Part shown: positions 22,701 to 37,700 of the stretch, piece after piece
Position numbering within the stretch: the first letter of the stretch is position 1
Layout: the number at the start of each line of letters is the position of its first letter
Made by a program: the position numbers and the translations under genes
The notes under the pieces: generated by a model
Told to the model about the DNA's origin: nothing
The model's input: the letters and a program-made list of their open reading frames with translations, nothing else
The model's database searches: none
Source: Tubiluchus corallicola
Taxonomy: Eukaryota; Priapulida; Priapulimorpha; Priapulimorphida; Tubiluchidae
Assembly (NCBI GenBank): GCA_030141605.1
Contig: JAQGDQ010000339.1
Coordinates: forward strand, 124,001 to 188,000
DNA: 64,000 nucleotides
Direction: 5' to 3'

Positions 22701-25700
22701 TTGATTTGAGTTCTCCTTTATTCCAAACTTATTGTTCGTAATCAAAATACAGTTACACAGCAATAAATTACAATAACACATGCATAAACTTACAAAGTTA
22801 AACTGTTAAACAATATTTACAATTATGACCAAAAGTGTGGCCTCAGAAAGAGTATTACCATACAAAAGAGAATACGTCACAAACAGAACTCCGATATGAT
22901 TTCCAAAATAACTGAGCGAGATTCCTAATCCTGCACAGACACTGCCTACCATACAGACACGACGAAATCCATACTTATTGCACGCGGCACTAGCCAAAGG
23001 TGCTGAAAATCAATAGAAATTAATTATGTGTAATTTCGTTAACATGTATGACATTGGAAGACTGCAGAATTGAGAAAGAGAAAGCAATACTGATGAAGGC
23101 TAACCTTTCTCAAATCATTTTTAGCTCGAGCGTTTCCACTTTTTGAAAAATGCAATACGGGTTGTTTCAAAAAAAGTGTTTGTCTAAAATAGCAGTATTA
23201 TTAATTTTAATGGAAAATTTTTAGTAAAAAAATTCTTGGATGAGTTCAGCATAAAATGTTATTTTTATGCATGCTACATAGAAGAAGAAAAAAATTTGTA
23301 CTATTTATGTGTACAGTAAATACCTAAAGCAAATGATAGTCCAAAGGCTAGTCCATTTACCCATTGCGTTATAGTTGTACTCGTCCCAAGTGTTTCCTGT
23401 ATGGCTATCATCAAGATTCCGTACGATTTCAATTGACCGATGGTCAGTGCCAGTGCACACATTGCCGCAAACACAATTACCCATCCCCACCCGCCTTCGG
23501 GTGGACTGTGTTTGAGCTTCTCGGGTGCCATTCCTATTTCTTGACTTTAGTCGTAGTTTGGCACTGTATATCACATTTTCTTTGAGTCGTTTAGTTTCCA
23601 AAGCTTGTACAGAATAATTATAGAAAGTGTACTAGTAGCCTAGTAGTCTCATACATAGATTTCTCTGTGCTCACCTTCACATTGAGTATATACACTGAAG
23701 TAAGTATTTTGCGTTTATGATATTTGTACATAGAAACGCCTCGTGTATGATATGTGGGTTAAAGTACAAAGTCTTAATTGCCCGTATTTTGCGACTGACT
23801 TTTGTGTCTAGACCTATTTGATTTTACTTTTTAACTGTCTCACCTGAACAAGAGGCGTGCTTCCTTTTTTGGTAATATAGTTTAGATAGCTATTAAGAAT
23901 ATAGTTGATATAATTACAGAACACATGCCAGTATATCGACAAGATATCTGGGTTAAATACATGTTATTGCAACTTTGACTTGTTTAACTGATCTAATAAG
24001 AGGACTAACTAAATTGTTTAACTACCTATACAAATTTCTTTTCTTCTATTTTAGTGCTCCAATGCAACCAAATGCGATGCATTAGCTGAGCTTGTGTGTC
24101 AATAATTTAAATGTTAAATACGTTAAATGGCTTACTTCCTTAGTTAGTTTGTTTTAAGTATATACATTGTACATTGTATATACAAGTATATCTATTGTTG
24201 ACAGTAGAAGGAGCTGATCTGTGTGCTACTACCGTATATACTTATGTACAAGTCGAATTTTTGGGAGGCAATTTTAAGGTGAAATTTTTGGGGTCGACTT
24301 ATACTTACGATATGTTTTTGGGAGATGTCGCTAAAGAGTCGTCTGCGAATACGAATATGTAAAGAAATAATCCTTCATTATATGCTGGACTGAATGAACA
24401 CTCATACTGTGATACTTCATATCAGAAAATGTTCGCATCTTGACATTACTTCACAAAATTGGCAAATATTACTGTAAGTTATTTTAATGCATGAGAAATT
24501 AAGTTAAAATTTATTTATTACCGTTAAATAAACTAGCGACGGAGCCCTCAATCAGAATATGGAAATAGCCAGGCTGCATTATCATAGATTGCGTTGAGGT
24601 CCCTCAACATGAATATATATACATATATATAATATACATCGGGTAAGTATAATATACTCGGCCCAGGCACTTGCACATATCTTACACACTAACACAGTAG
24701 GCTATTGATTTTACTCGGCCATTGTTGACATCATTTACTGTGGAAGATCCTAATATTTCATGGTCAACTTGTACACAGGTAACATATAAAATGATGCAAT
24801 TTTTGGTCTTAAAATGCACATTGACTTATACATAATGTCAACTTGTACACACGTATCTATGATAATTAACAAATGATTTAGATTGACTAGGACGTGACTG
24901 GACTGTTTAGCTGATTTAATTACACATAGAAAATTTATATTCTTTGCTCATTCTTTGCTCATTGCACCGGAGCTACCTTGAAATCGATCCCGATTCAATT
25001 TTTTTTACGAAAAATGTACCTTATGACAATTACTCACTTCAAAGTAGTGAATAGTTTAATCAATTACGCATCAATAATATCAGTGGTACAGATAATGATT
25101 CTAATTTAGAACAATTTTCTCTGTTCCGCCATAACTGCAGAAGTCTTCAAAGAAACTATGATGATATTATTGATTTTCTCCAATTGGAAAATAGAAACTT
25201 CTCAGTTTTAGCATTTACTGAAACCTGGCTAAAACCGTACAATATAGACCTGTTTAATATACAAAATTATACATGTGTAACAAAATTAGAGAATCAAACT
25301 CGTTACTTTTCTTACAGATCAAAGGGGTTTACACTTTATAAGCAAAAGATCCTTGTTCAAATTCAGGCTGTATCCTAATTTTTTCACATTTTCTGTCCTT
25401 CAACTTTGATATCAAAATTTAATTAATTGTGGGTTTGCTGTACCATGTGTAGAGATAGATTTGTTAAAGAATTGCCATTTGTCACAGCAGCCATGTCGAT
25501 TACTACCCATGTCCAATGAAAGCTGTTCTGCCTGAAATGTAGCGATCCTTTGATATTCAACGTCCTGAGGAACACTGCCACTTCTTGAAAAGTATTTTTG
25601 GAATGCAGGTGAGGTCAATTCACACCTAAAACCGTGTTATTAACTTTCTGAAATTTTGTCATGTTATTAAACTTGGGTCACTGGCAACCTGCTAAACAAA

Positions 25701-28700
25701 ATGATGAAAATTGCTTTTTTGTGATTTACGTCTGCTTTCATTTGTTAGTAAATTAGGAAAACGACCCAAAAATCATAACTACCAATTTACTGACAATGAT
25801 TAGTTTTACTGGGCGGAAAGGCGCAGGTTATTGTACCTCTTGGTCTGTGAGTATGTCAGAATTTTTTTATATTTTTCTAAAACCGTTCTTCTGTGCTGTT
25901 GTGATTAGTCCGATCACTGCCGCCATCATCGGCATGTTTTGAGACAGAAAGATCGGAGTATTGGTGAAAAAATGCCGTTTCCGTGTCTATGCTGCTTGTC
26001 ACTAATTCCACAGCCTTCAGCTGGCTAATTACATCTCCATTGTCGAGTAACCGTTGCCGTTGCTGCCTGGCTTGATATGCAGAATATGGAACTAGTGCTG
26101 CAATTAGAATGCTTGCCAGTAGCATTGAACCAGCCATCAACATAAATGCAGCATTGACAGATCCTGTGGCATCTGTGAGACTGCCTGAAATAAACGAATC
26201 ACAAAATTTATGCAGCTTTTGTTCAAACTGATTAGCTGTATGGTAGTGAATGTTTTTGTGTTCTAATAAGAAACATAGTAATTACTGCTTCTTTATTTTC
26301 GTTTTGCTGAAAATATAGTGAAAATGTTGATTAAATTTTGCTTTTAAATTTAAAATTTAATTTGTTTGTATCAATAAATTTGGTTGGTTCTGGTAGAGGT
26401 CAGTGTCCCTGAATGGTGCTTCCGTAGAAATAATATTTTACTCACTAAAAACAGAGATAAAAGGCAAAATTATTGTGTATCGATCATCTCTAATGCCTCG
26501 ACCATAGATGTTCCTAAAAATGCTTTCTTTTAATGATTTTATTTTGCAAAGACAATGGTTTAAAAATTTAACAACATCAGTAGTCAATTTACATCAAGCA
26601 TTCACGTAACTCAAAATGCAACTGCTTAAATGTTTCTATAGGTTTGAAGTGGTGTTGCTTCGTACTACTTTTCATTTTCGTTTTCTTATGCCCTTCGCAG
26701 ACATGCAATTTTAAATTGCGCACCTTCTAGTTGAAACACAATCGTTAAGCGTTAGGAGAAGACAGTGTCCCATGAAAAGACACTGGAATTGGGGAAGATA
26801 AATTTTTCCTAGTGTCTTTGCTGCCATTTTTCAACAAATTCAGTAACAGTCAGAATTTGGAAACCAAAATATGACGTTCTGCAAGTGAACAGGAGATTGC
26901 GAACAAGTCTTATCCCTCACTGTTGATATTTCCCTACTACTGTGGACTCTTGCACTCAAAGAGTAAAACGAATGAAAGCAATTATACTGAACCATTTCAT
27001 CTTACTCGAATCAATCTTCCCATACTCCACTGCCCATATTGTGTATGAGTAGTTCTTGCCTCAGAAAGATCCCAGTAATCACTGTTGTCCCAGTGATTAT
27101 ACGAACTTTAACTCTCAGTAAAATTTGCTCGACATTATTTAACGTTTCATATGAAATGGCATCGCTAAACCGTGTCTGTATTTGGATGTCATGTCTTTTA
27201 AGCACTTCCTTTCCTTCACTTTTTATGCAGTTTTTATTCTTTTGTAATGTATTTTACAGCTGCTATATGAGTGAGTAAAGTTGTGCATTAATGGATCTGT
27301 GCAGTGATATTGTATTAGCAAATTCTTACAGTGTTTCATACATTTTCTTTCTCTTTTTCGGAATGCAAACAACTTATTCGATTTCATACTCTGTAGTGCC
27401 GGTTGTGCAACTAAAAATCGCATGTCTGCTTGCAGGGTTCTGATGCGCAAAGAAATTACAGTCAATGGTCACTTGCGCAGCTAAATGCGACTAAAATTTG
27501 CATGTCCGCACGGTGCCTGATGTCTGGAATCAGTGCTTCGGTTTCTGTTTTATTACAAAAAAATATGCAGCCGATCATAATCAGTAACTCACCTGTTAGT
27601 AGCGGTCCAAGGAACAGAGCGCTAGACTGCAGCAGCTGAAGCAACCCAATTGACGAAGACATTTTTTCTGGTCCGTTCATGCAGAGCAATAAAACAAATT
27701 GAGGTGCATGGCACCCACCAAACAATGCAGCTTGTATGATTGTCCACCCCATTAACTGACTGCTCGTCTTAATGAACCATATGAAAACTGTCATGATAGC
27801 TGCAAGAAGTAATATGGTAGCAAAACTACCCGTTTTCATTGCCTGACGGCGCATGATTTTATGAGCATATATGAAACCCCATATAATTCTAAACACCATT
27901 TCAATGAGGCTTAGCATTGACACAAGCCCAGCATCTTCTATTGCACTTGACGGGTTTTCTTCAGCTTCACGTGTTTCTTTTGATTTGGTAGGCAAGAGAA
28001 TGTATGTTGTTGAATAAGAAAAATAAAAGAAAATCATTGCAATGGCTAATGTCATGTACTGCACGTCTTTTAACAAATCCCAGTGAATTAGCCCCTTTCT
28101 AGCATTGTTGATGTTGTCATCTGTAGAATGTGGTGTCCTAGTTTCTTTTTCGTCGTCTACTTCTACTGTAATTTCTAGTCGACTATAATTATTCTGCTGA
28201 TGTGTAGCGGTCGAACCATCTGCTGTTCGTCTGTCTCCATCTGTTGCAGCACAACCATTTTGGACATGGTGTCTGCGTCTCTGCATTGTGTCAACTACAA
28301 CAGTAGGTTGATTTCCAACATGATTGTCTTGAATTCTGCCATTGACAGAACCAGCACCATTCTGTTTGTTACACTTTAAAGATGGTTTAAGTTTAGGCGA
28401 TGTTAAGGGCCTATATAAACTGGCACAGACAATCAGATTCATTGTGATTCCTCCACATATTAACAGTGCACCCTGATAGTTATAAGCTTCAAGTAACAGC
28501 TCGGTAATAAGAGGAATAGTTAGCGATCCAAGTGGAACTCCAGCTTGGATGATTCCTACAGCTATTGATACACGTTTGTCAAACCACTGGCTAGCAATTG
28601 TTAACGATGTCACTACAACCATTGAACACCCAACTCCTAAAAATAAGTAATAATGTGTTATTGCATTCAGGCATGCTGCAATGCACAGTACTTGTACCAT

Positions 28701-31700
28701 TTTTTCTTTGTCAATATGTTATTACATTAATAATATAGTGTGTTTGCCGCATCAGATGCAGTGACACAGAACTTTCAGAACACAGCATTTCTTTTCATAA
28801 TGTATCACTGTTTTTAATCACAGGATTGTATCATCAAGTGCTGTAGTCATAGTGGTAGTTGTAGTCAGACTAACATCTCCAGCTGCAGCAGCTACAGACA
28901 CAAAGATTGCAGAATGCGTAAATCTCTTCTGCTAGTACATAACCTAGTACAAAAATGACTTAATGTTTCTTTTCTCAAAAATTTTGCTGCATCATGGAAA
29001 GTCGCATTGATGCTCATTATATACTTACCATACAAAAGAGAATATGTCACAAACAGAACTCCGATGTGATCTCCAAAATAACTGAGCGAGATTCCTAATC
29101 CTGCACAGACACTCCCTACCATACAGACAGGACGAAATCCATATTTATTGCTCGCAACACCTGCCAAAGGTGCTGAAAATCAATAGAAATTAATTATGTG
29201 TAATTTCGTTAACATGTATGACATTGGAAGACTGCAGAATTGAGAAAGAGAAAACAATACTGATGGAGGCTACCCTCTCTCAAATCATTTTTAGCTCGGC
29301 ATTTCCACTTTTTGAAAAATGCGATACGGGTTGTTTCAAAAAAGTGTTTGTCTAAAACAGTAGTATTATTATTTTCAATGGAAAGCTTTCAGTAAAAAAA
29401 TCCTGGCTGAGTCTAGTACAAAACACTATTTTTTATGCATGCTGCATAGAAGAAGAAAAAAATTTGCACTAATTATGTGTACAGTACTTACCTAAAGCAA
29501 ATGATAGTCCACTTGCTAATCCATTTACCCATTGTGTTATAGTTGTACTCGTGCCTAGCGTTTCCTGTATGGCTATCATCAAGATTCCGTACGATTTCAA
29601 TTGACCGATGGTCAGTGCCAGTGCACACATTGCCGCAAACACAATTACCCATCCCCACCCGCCTTCGGGTGGACTGTGTTTGAGCTTCTCTGGTGCCATT
29701 CCTGTTTCTAGACTTTAGTCGTAGCTAAAGCACTTTATATCACATTTTCTTTGAGTCTGTTTAGTTTCCAAAGCTTGTACAGTATAATTACAGAAAGTGT
29801 ACTAGTAGCCTAGTAGTCTCAGGCATAGATTTCTGTGTTCGCCATGATATTGAGTGTCTGCACTGAAGTAAGTATTTCATATCTATATTTATGCATTTAA
29901 ACACCTGGTGTTGTTTGCAATGTGGCTTAAAGTACAAGGTCTTAATTGTTCATATTTTATGACTGACCTTTACATCTAGACTAGAATCTTAGTGAACAAA
30001 ATTGTTGTCTTGCATGGGTATTAGTTTAAATCAACAATAACAAATCGATATATTTTACTATTTACTATTATTACTATTTACTAAATGATTGTGACCCATG
30101 ATAGATTACTTTAATTCAGTTCAAGCTCAGTGCATTAATTACAGGCCTAAAAGCATCTGTCTTGCGAGCAGAAGGCCCCCAGTTCAAATCCAAGCTGTGT
30201 CCCAACTTTTTCATATTTTTGTCTTTCAAGTTTGACATCGAACTTTAATTAATTCTGGGTTTGTTCATCGTAGAGATACTACTGAACCTTGTTATAGCGC
30301 CCCTGTTATAATGCCAGCCTCGCCATAATGCTAACTTTTGCCCTGTCCCGATTTTCTTAATGTATTAAATATAGGGAATATCGCCAACCACGCCTACCGC
30401 CCTCCGCCAACGTATCTGCTGTGCCAAATGTTCATTTTACGTGATAAATCAACCCCGTTATAACGCCAGTCAAAATAAAGCTGCTGAATTACTGCTGAAA
30501 AACAACCATAACCGACATTGAAAAACAATTATCTCTGATAAGAAAACAGTTATGGTGTTTAAATTAAGATTTAGGTTTCGTAGCAAGTGACTGTATGAAA
30601 GTGAATGTTGAGGTTTTGAGCAAGGCGTATGCATTTTAAGACTACAAGAGTTGCATAACTATGGTTCAGTACTGAACTGATGTGAATTTAATGGCTGTAA
30701 AGCTGTTTGATCAATTTATAAACGGCAGCTAATTATAGTCTAACTGTCCAGTAATATTACGTTGGGAGTGTGGGTGGGCCGCATTTGTGTCACTCAATTC
30801 AGTGTAATTGTGGCCGTGTTACTTGTGCACTCTGTGTAGTCTAAATCAATGCTGGCCAGTTGAAGGTAATGTCGGCCACCAGATAGGGTCATGTCGGCCA
30901 GGCTGACAGCAGTGCGTTTTGATACATTCTAAGTCTTATTATTGGTAGAATCTCATCATTACAGAAAGGTCGTTCATACTGTGACACTATCAGATTAAAT
31001 ACTATTCATTAGCTTATTGCATAATTGCTTAAGTCAAAATATTGTTGCTTCTCGTATGCCGACATACTCTACTTTCATCAAATCATGACAAACTTCAAAC
31101 ATGAAAACAAAATTTTGGCATGAAAACAATGTAGTTATCTGTAAAAAGTTTCTGACAAAATTTATTCATCATAACAATATACGCCTTGTTCATCTTTAGT
31201 TTTTTTTTATTTAAAGCCGATGGTGCTGTTGTAAGTTTTTCTTAGACTTAGATGAGATGAACTTCATTTGGGGCGAGCTTGTCAGATTTTATGATGGACT
31301 TCTTCTTGCACATTTCTTGTTTTGATTTTCCACCTTTTTGGTGAAGTCTGTGAAACTTACTTCTCAAGGACCTGCTGGATGTGAATAGCCAGGCACAGCA
31401 GCAGATTTTGATTACTCCTGGTGGTTATTGGCAGGAACGTAATGAACAGAAGTGCTTGGTTGTGGATTATCATGTTTCATATCAACAGCCGCATTATCTT
31501 CAACATGTACAAGGCTGATATCTTGGACTCCTACAGCATAGTTGTCATCCATTGATTTCAGGCTCAAGTGCAACATTAGGCAATAGTCTATCGATTTTTT
31601 TACTTTGCAGAAATGCATCTCTGGAAATGCGAGTTGGATAAAAGGGATATATTCCCGCTCTTATGAATCCTTTTTTGATATACTCTTTGATTGATGGCCG

Positions 31701-34700
31701 ACATTACCCCAATATACCCTACTGTTTTAATGCATCAAATAAGCCTTTTCATAGTTTCGTTGTGTGCATGCGCAGTTGCTGTAGGTCAGCAGTTAAGTGA
31801 CATTTGTGTATAGCAAAGCGTCTGCTGCATCAGTTCAGTAACTTCAGTTGTTTTACACTTAATTATGTATTAGTCTGTGCATAGAATGATTTACCAGCAG
31901 AATCTTACTTGGGAACAAGAAAAAATGAACTAGGTAAGGTCTTAGCTAGCTGTAAGTATGTTAGTTAACTGTAAGTATGACAATAGCTTCGACTGCAAAG
32001 CATTGTCAAGTGTACACAAATGCGTTGTCTGGTACACTTAACCTTTAACCCTTTCACGATCATCATCAATCACTGGAACTGTGAAAACACTTATTAGAAC
32101 GAACATCAGGTATTTGGATTCGCAGCCTCTGTCTTCCTATTAACACAGTATTTATATTATTTGCAGGCTTGACAGGTCTAACATTATGGGTGACAGGAGC
32201 CTACATTCTGATTGCTGGAGGGTGCGTAGTTGTCATCCTTTCATTGTTTGCGTGTCTGGGAGCAATTAGAGAAATCAAAAGCCTTCTGGTGACTGTAAGT
32301 AAAAAGATACTTTAATTCCAGTCTTTTTACCTTGATTGCTGAAAATGAAAGATACCAATGCACTCATATTTCGGTTTCCTGGGCAAAAACGGGGAGACGT
32401 CTGTCCGAATTTGCCAGTTGTCCGCATTTCCTGTTGCTAAGCTAAGTCAGTAGGTGCTATGTATTAGACTCATGGTAATGTAGAATCAATCGCCTACCTG
32501 TCTCAAGAACATCTAGTACGGGCCGCTCCTGACATGGAAGTTACAGACATGTTGTTACACGCTGCTTGGTTGCACTGTAGTAATGATGTAACTGTGCCCG
32601 TAGTATGCAGGACTTTTGATGTCATAGATTTTGTCTGATTTTTCCGATATCTGTAAAAGTGATGTCCGGCAAACCGAGATATGAATGTAATGTTTACGTT
32701 CTTGTATTGTAAGCCATTTGTAATGTAGTGGACAAATATGTTAATAGCATCTTTTTTGTATAAACATATTTAGTTAAATACAGAATTGTCAATAAAGTAA
32801 CAAGCTGCTTAACACAAGATTTTTATGTATAAGTATTAAAAAATCAATACTCACTGGCACCCACTACAGATTGTTAAATGAAAACTGATAACACAACATA
32901 CAAGCAGTTAAAAATGGCAACCTAAAAAGACACTTTATTATGACTAAAATCATGGCAAACTACTCCGCTAGTGCTGACACCTATCGGCATCAAATACAGT
33001 TAACATGAACACGATACACTTATAATTATAAAAAGAATGTTGCCTACTTTTACAAATAAGCATTGCAGTGAATGAAATAACTGATGTCAATCGGATAGAT
33101 GCTATTAGAACAATAAGCAGCTTATAAATAAACTACAAAAAATGATACGACTAGCCAAGCATAACATGAACAAGATTGATAAAAATGGCATTGTTTAAGA
33201 GAAAGAAAAACAGTCCCATACAAACTGTTGTAGCTGAATTTGCGTTTTCGAAGATATAATATACATCTATATTTCAAACATGAGCATCTAATTAACAGAG
33301 TCAGAGAGATCATTAAATCCACAAAGCAGGGAGTTAACAGCAGTTTAAAAAGTGATCTTCTTAGTGTAAGCTTCGTGGCTGATACTGGCAAGTGACCATA
33401 TGATCACATGACTTATTCATGACTGTAGGTGACATTATAGACTTTGTATCTGCTTTAGAACAGTATCTTGTTTTTACAATAATACGGGGTGCCTCAAAAG
33501 ACACCTCAAATTTTCTTTTTTTTATTTTTCTCCAATGTCGGCAAGCTCTTACATGAAACAAAAGGTGTCTTTGTGAATTCTTTTTCTTGATTTCTTACTG
33601 AACCACGTTGCCATGGCAATGACACTAACGTTAGAAATTAGATGCCAAATCAGCATGGCGTGAGGTCCTTCAATCACCAACTGAAGTACAGCAGAAATTC
33701 AGTGTATTGTATAAACCACTCCATTCTCTCACTATTAACAATGTAATTTTTCAACAAAGTGCAGCCCTTTCGCACTACTCATGAACTGTGAGAGACTTTT
33801 TCAATGTAATATGCACGACTTGACATTGGATTGGTCACTGAAGCTCTTGAGATCGGCGAAGAATGGCATTGCAGCATCGAGTTGCTGTCTGCTGTAGGCA
33901 ATTTTACACTGCTTGTTGTTTAGTTGATATTGGAACAAAATTATTTGAGTGATGCTCAGATAAGCAATCGATCAAACAGTAGTCGTGTTGAAGATTATAA
34001 CAGTTACTAAAGCCAGGGTTTTCACGGGGTGACGACCAAAATTCACCTGACTGTGTTTTATCGCCCAAGTTGTAAATATCTCATGCAAACTTCTAAGTAA
34101 TTTCGTGCAGTTTTTGCTATTTATCCTGCACAATTTTTGAATTCTGAATTTTTGGATTTTGGCTCAGAGGCAATCGCAGGATATTCGCACGAGCATATTA
34201 CGACTTTTTCGCAGAATTTTCATGAAAAAAGTGCTAAATAACTGATGTTCTCCAAAATTTTGCCGAAAGGTTGCACGAAGTCCTCGCAGCATCCCGGGAG
34301 GCATTTTAAAATATTCTCCAAGCTTTTGCAAATTTTGAAATTGTTGGCGAATGTCACGAATAATTGGCGACTTATTTGCACAAGTTTGGTACATATTCAG
34401 AGAACTTCACAACAGTTTGGCGAGTTTTGCAACACCGACGGCAAATTTTAAACATTTTAAAGTTTTCTGCAGAAACCATTGTTTTGTGATTATTTGTGGG
34501 ACTTTTGGAGCATATTTAGCGACTGTCGGACTCTGGAAATTTACAGATAGTCGTCGAAGTCGCAGAGCCCGTCAAACTGTGGCTTTGACAAAATGGCTGC
34601 ATAAGTGATCCAAATGTCACATTAGTTGTTTTTGTACTTAAACTATTCCATCTAATAATTCTTATTTCTTGTTTGTTTCAGTACTTCGTATTACTACTTC

Positions 34701-37700
34701 TCATTTTCATGGCTATTCTGTGCGGTGGAGTCTTTGCCTGGATCTACCGTGGAACGGTAAATGCATCCATGAACATCATTCCGCAAACCTGCTAAGATTT
34801 CCTACCTGAAGGATTGGATTAGTTTTATGCATGTTTTGTGGTGTCTGGCTTTCCTAATTCCATTTGTGAACATTTTCCAGGGATGTTACCAAAAGTGAAA
34901 TTACAAACCGAATCCTAAATTTGCGAATCATAGGAATCCGAATCGAAAACAAAGCAAAACTGAAATTATTATTACAAAACCGACTACAGTTAAAACTGAA
35001 ACAAATTTGAAATAAATAAAACAGTTCACAAAATAAATTTTATTTTGTAAATATTCCGTTGGCTGCATTTCATAATTGTAAAATTAAAGTTTTTTTTTGT
35101 TCAAATTACACTTTATTTTGCCGTGATGCTAGTCGGGTATTTCTTATTTCTCATTTCTCGGGCATTAGCCTCTAGTAACTCGTCTCGCCTGAGGTGTCCT
35201 ATTGTCACCATCAAATAAGACTTGATTTGATATTGCTTCCTGATCGGTCTCCGATTTCCGATTGTGAGTTCGTCATTTAGTAGAGAATATTTTTACACTG
35301 CTATCCTCAGTATAGGAATGGTACATTTTCTGGGAGTGTTCGCTATTGATTAACTCACCTTCGTAATTTACCTTCATGGTGAGTAAACCCTGATTTCTGT
35401 CTCTTGCACCAATCTCTCATCCATTAGATAGCCAAAGCACACCCTTGTCCAGTTTTTCACTGTTGGTTTACTCTCCTCCTAATATACCAAACTGGTATTA
35501 AAATAGGAGGTTTCTCGCTTGGAGTTCTGCATCAAGTTTATGTTTAAAACTATTTACATCACAGTGTTCCCTCGCTACTTCGCGGTTCGTTTAGCGCGGA
35601 CTCGTTGTTTTGCGGGTTTTCAAAAATATCAATGTAAAATATTTATCGCGGTATTTTCGCTGTTCTGCGGGTTTTTGCGGTACTCCGTCTAAAGTATTTT
35701 TGCACATGCGTAGTACTTATTGTACAGTAATGTGTTGATTTGATGAATTTTGCAAAAATCACAAAATGTATAAAAATATATTAAAAATATTAATTCTAAC
35801 ATTAAAAAAATGTTATAAATCATAAAAAATTACCATTTACAGTAAATGGTGTATTTATTTGGCGGATGAATACACACCAAAAACGAAATGTAGTACTTGC
35901 GCCGGCTTGAGATGCTACTTGCCGACTTGAGATTGTATCTAGGTTTAAGAGTTTAAAACATTTTTATGAACATTTAGGTAAAGTTTTTTAGAAGGTACAT
36001 GTACAGTATGGGAAAAGTTATTAAAGGAATGGGAAAGGGTTATGTATAAGAGTGTGGGGAGGGCTTATAAAGACTTAAAATAATGTATAACTACAAAAAT
36101 AAGTATAGTGTCCCTACTTCGTGGAAATTCACTTATCGCGGGTGGGTCTGGAATGGAACACCCGCGATAAGTGGGGGAACACTGTATTTGCTCTCATTAA
36201 TGATTCCCATGACGAGTTCCACATTATCACTTCAGCTTGTGAAGAACTAATATACCGGTACCTTTCTGTATTGACCCTATGCTTGAACAATTTAACACTA
36301 CGCCTTCTTGCAGACAGCTGATCACTTTAGCCTGACTTTGCAGCAAGTGTTAGAGGAAAGCCAGACACAACCTTAAACCGTAATTCAAAACAATTTACCC
36401 TACAAAATATTGAAGGGAACATTATATTTTTAAAGAATGGTGTACGAGAAAGGTTTTCCGCCCCAGAAATGTAATTTTGTGTTCGTGCGGCTAATTCCTC
36501 GTTGTTACATGCATTGTGCCATTCTGCTAACTTGATGGGCACTAGTACCTGCATTTTAAAATGCATTGTGCAAAAAGAACAGGCGCTGCATCCCTCACTT
36601 CAGACGTGGTTCATTTATGATGTAGTGCACACATTTGATATCTCATGACTTGCCACAGTGGTAAACGTGAAATTTTAGCTTTGTAACTTAAAATTTGCTG
36701 AGTTTTGTGTGTCGTGCTGATTGTTGCGCAGTATCATACTGTACTTCGATTTTTGCTTTCCCAAACACGTGTAACATGCTCATGAAATGTTTGTGTTGTT
36801 GAAAATTATGCTCATTTGTGACGTTATCACTGTTTGCGCTCACCGGCTGTTAAAGTTTTTATCCATTACTTAATTATCAGAAACACTTTGGCATTATTAT
36901 AAGTGCTAAAATGTGTACTTTTTCCCGTACTTCAAAGTATGGTAGAATGTGAAAAATCATCCTGATTCCTTTAACGTATTGTTATTGTTTTTATAGCTTG
37001 ATTTAGAGCTGAGGTCTAAATTCCGACAAACAATGATGAACGACTACGGTCAGGAATACAAACAGAAGACGACAGATGCATGGGATTACATGCAGAGAAC
37101 TGTATGTATGGATTCCTCTCGTTGTGGGGGCTAGTAGAGTTTCCATAACCGGTGGAAAATATGTAAAAGGAAATCATAAAGTAGTGGTTAACATGGCTTG
37201 CGTTATTTTCATGCATTCGGCTGAAGATAATACATCTTACATGGTGTTTCAGAGTCATGCAACAGTTTGACCGCGCAACGCAAACTTCGCACGATGATAT
37301 TGTGTATTCGTTTTAAATAAAACTAAAAATTCACCGAAATATGTGATGCTAACCCGCAAAGCATTATGGGCTAGATCAAATGCATTGAAATTGATTTCAT
37401 AAATCACTGTTGATTAGTCAATAATTTTATACCAATTTTTTTTGATTGGGAATCGCCATTTAACAAAAGGCATGAAGTAAAACATGAAAATCTGTATCTT
37501 TATTTTGATACTTTTCAGGCTCATATCCAGCACTTACTGAGTTTATTTTAAAGTCGTCAACTTCTCCACTATTTCATCTATGCATTTTTTTGCACAATTT
37601 GAGGATGCTGTCAAGTGTGAAATATTCTTTATTTGCTATTTCTCTTCACAAGTTCATGTGTCAGTTTAAAGCACAAGCAAATCATTTGCTTACATAAAGT

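Noticed and set aside
34351-34608. 85-codon ORF in tetraspanin intron 3
   Set aside because: Low-complexity, repeat-like surroundings and no homology recognised.
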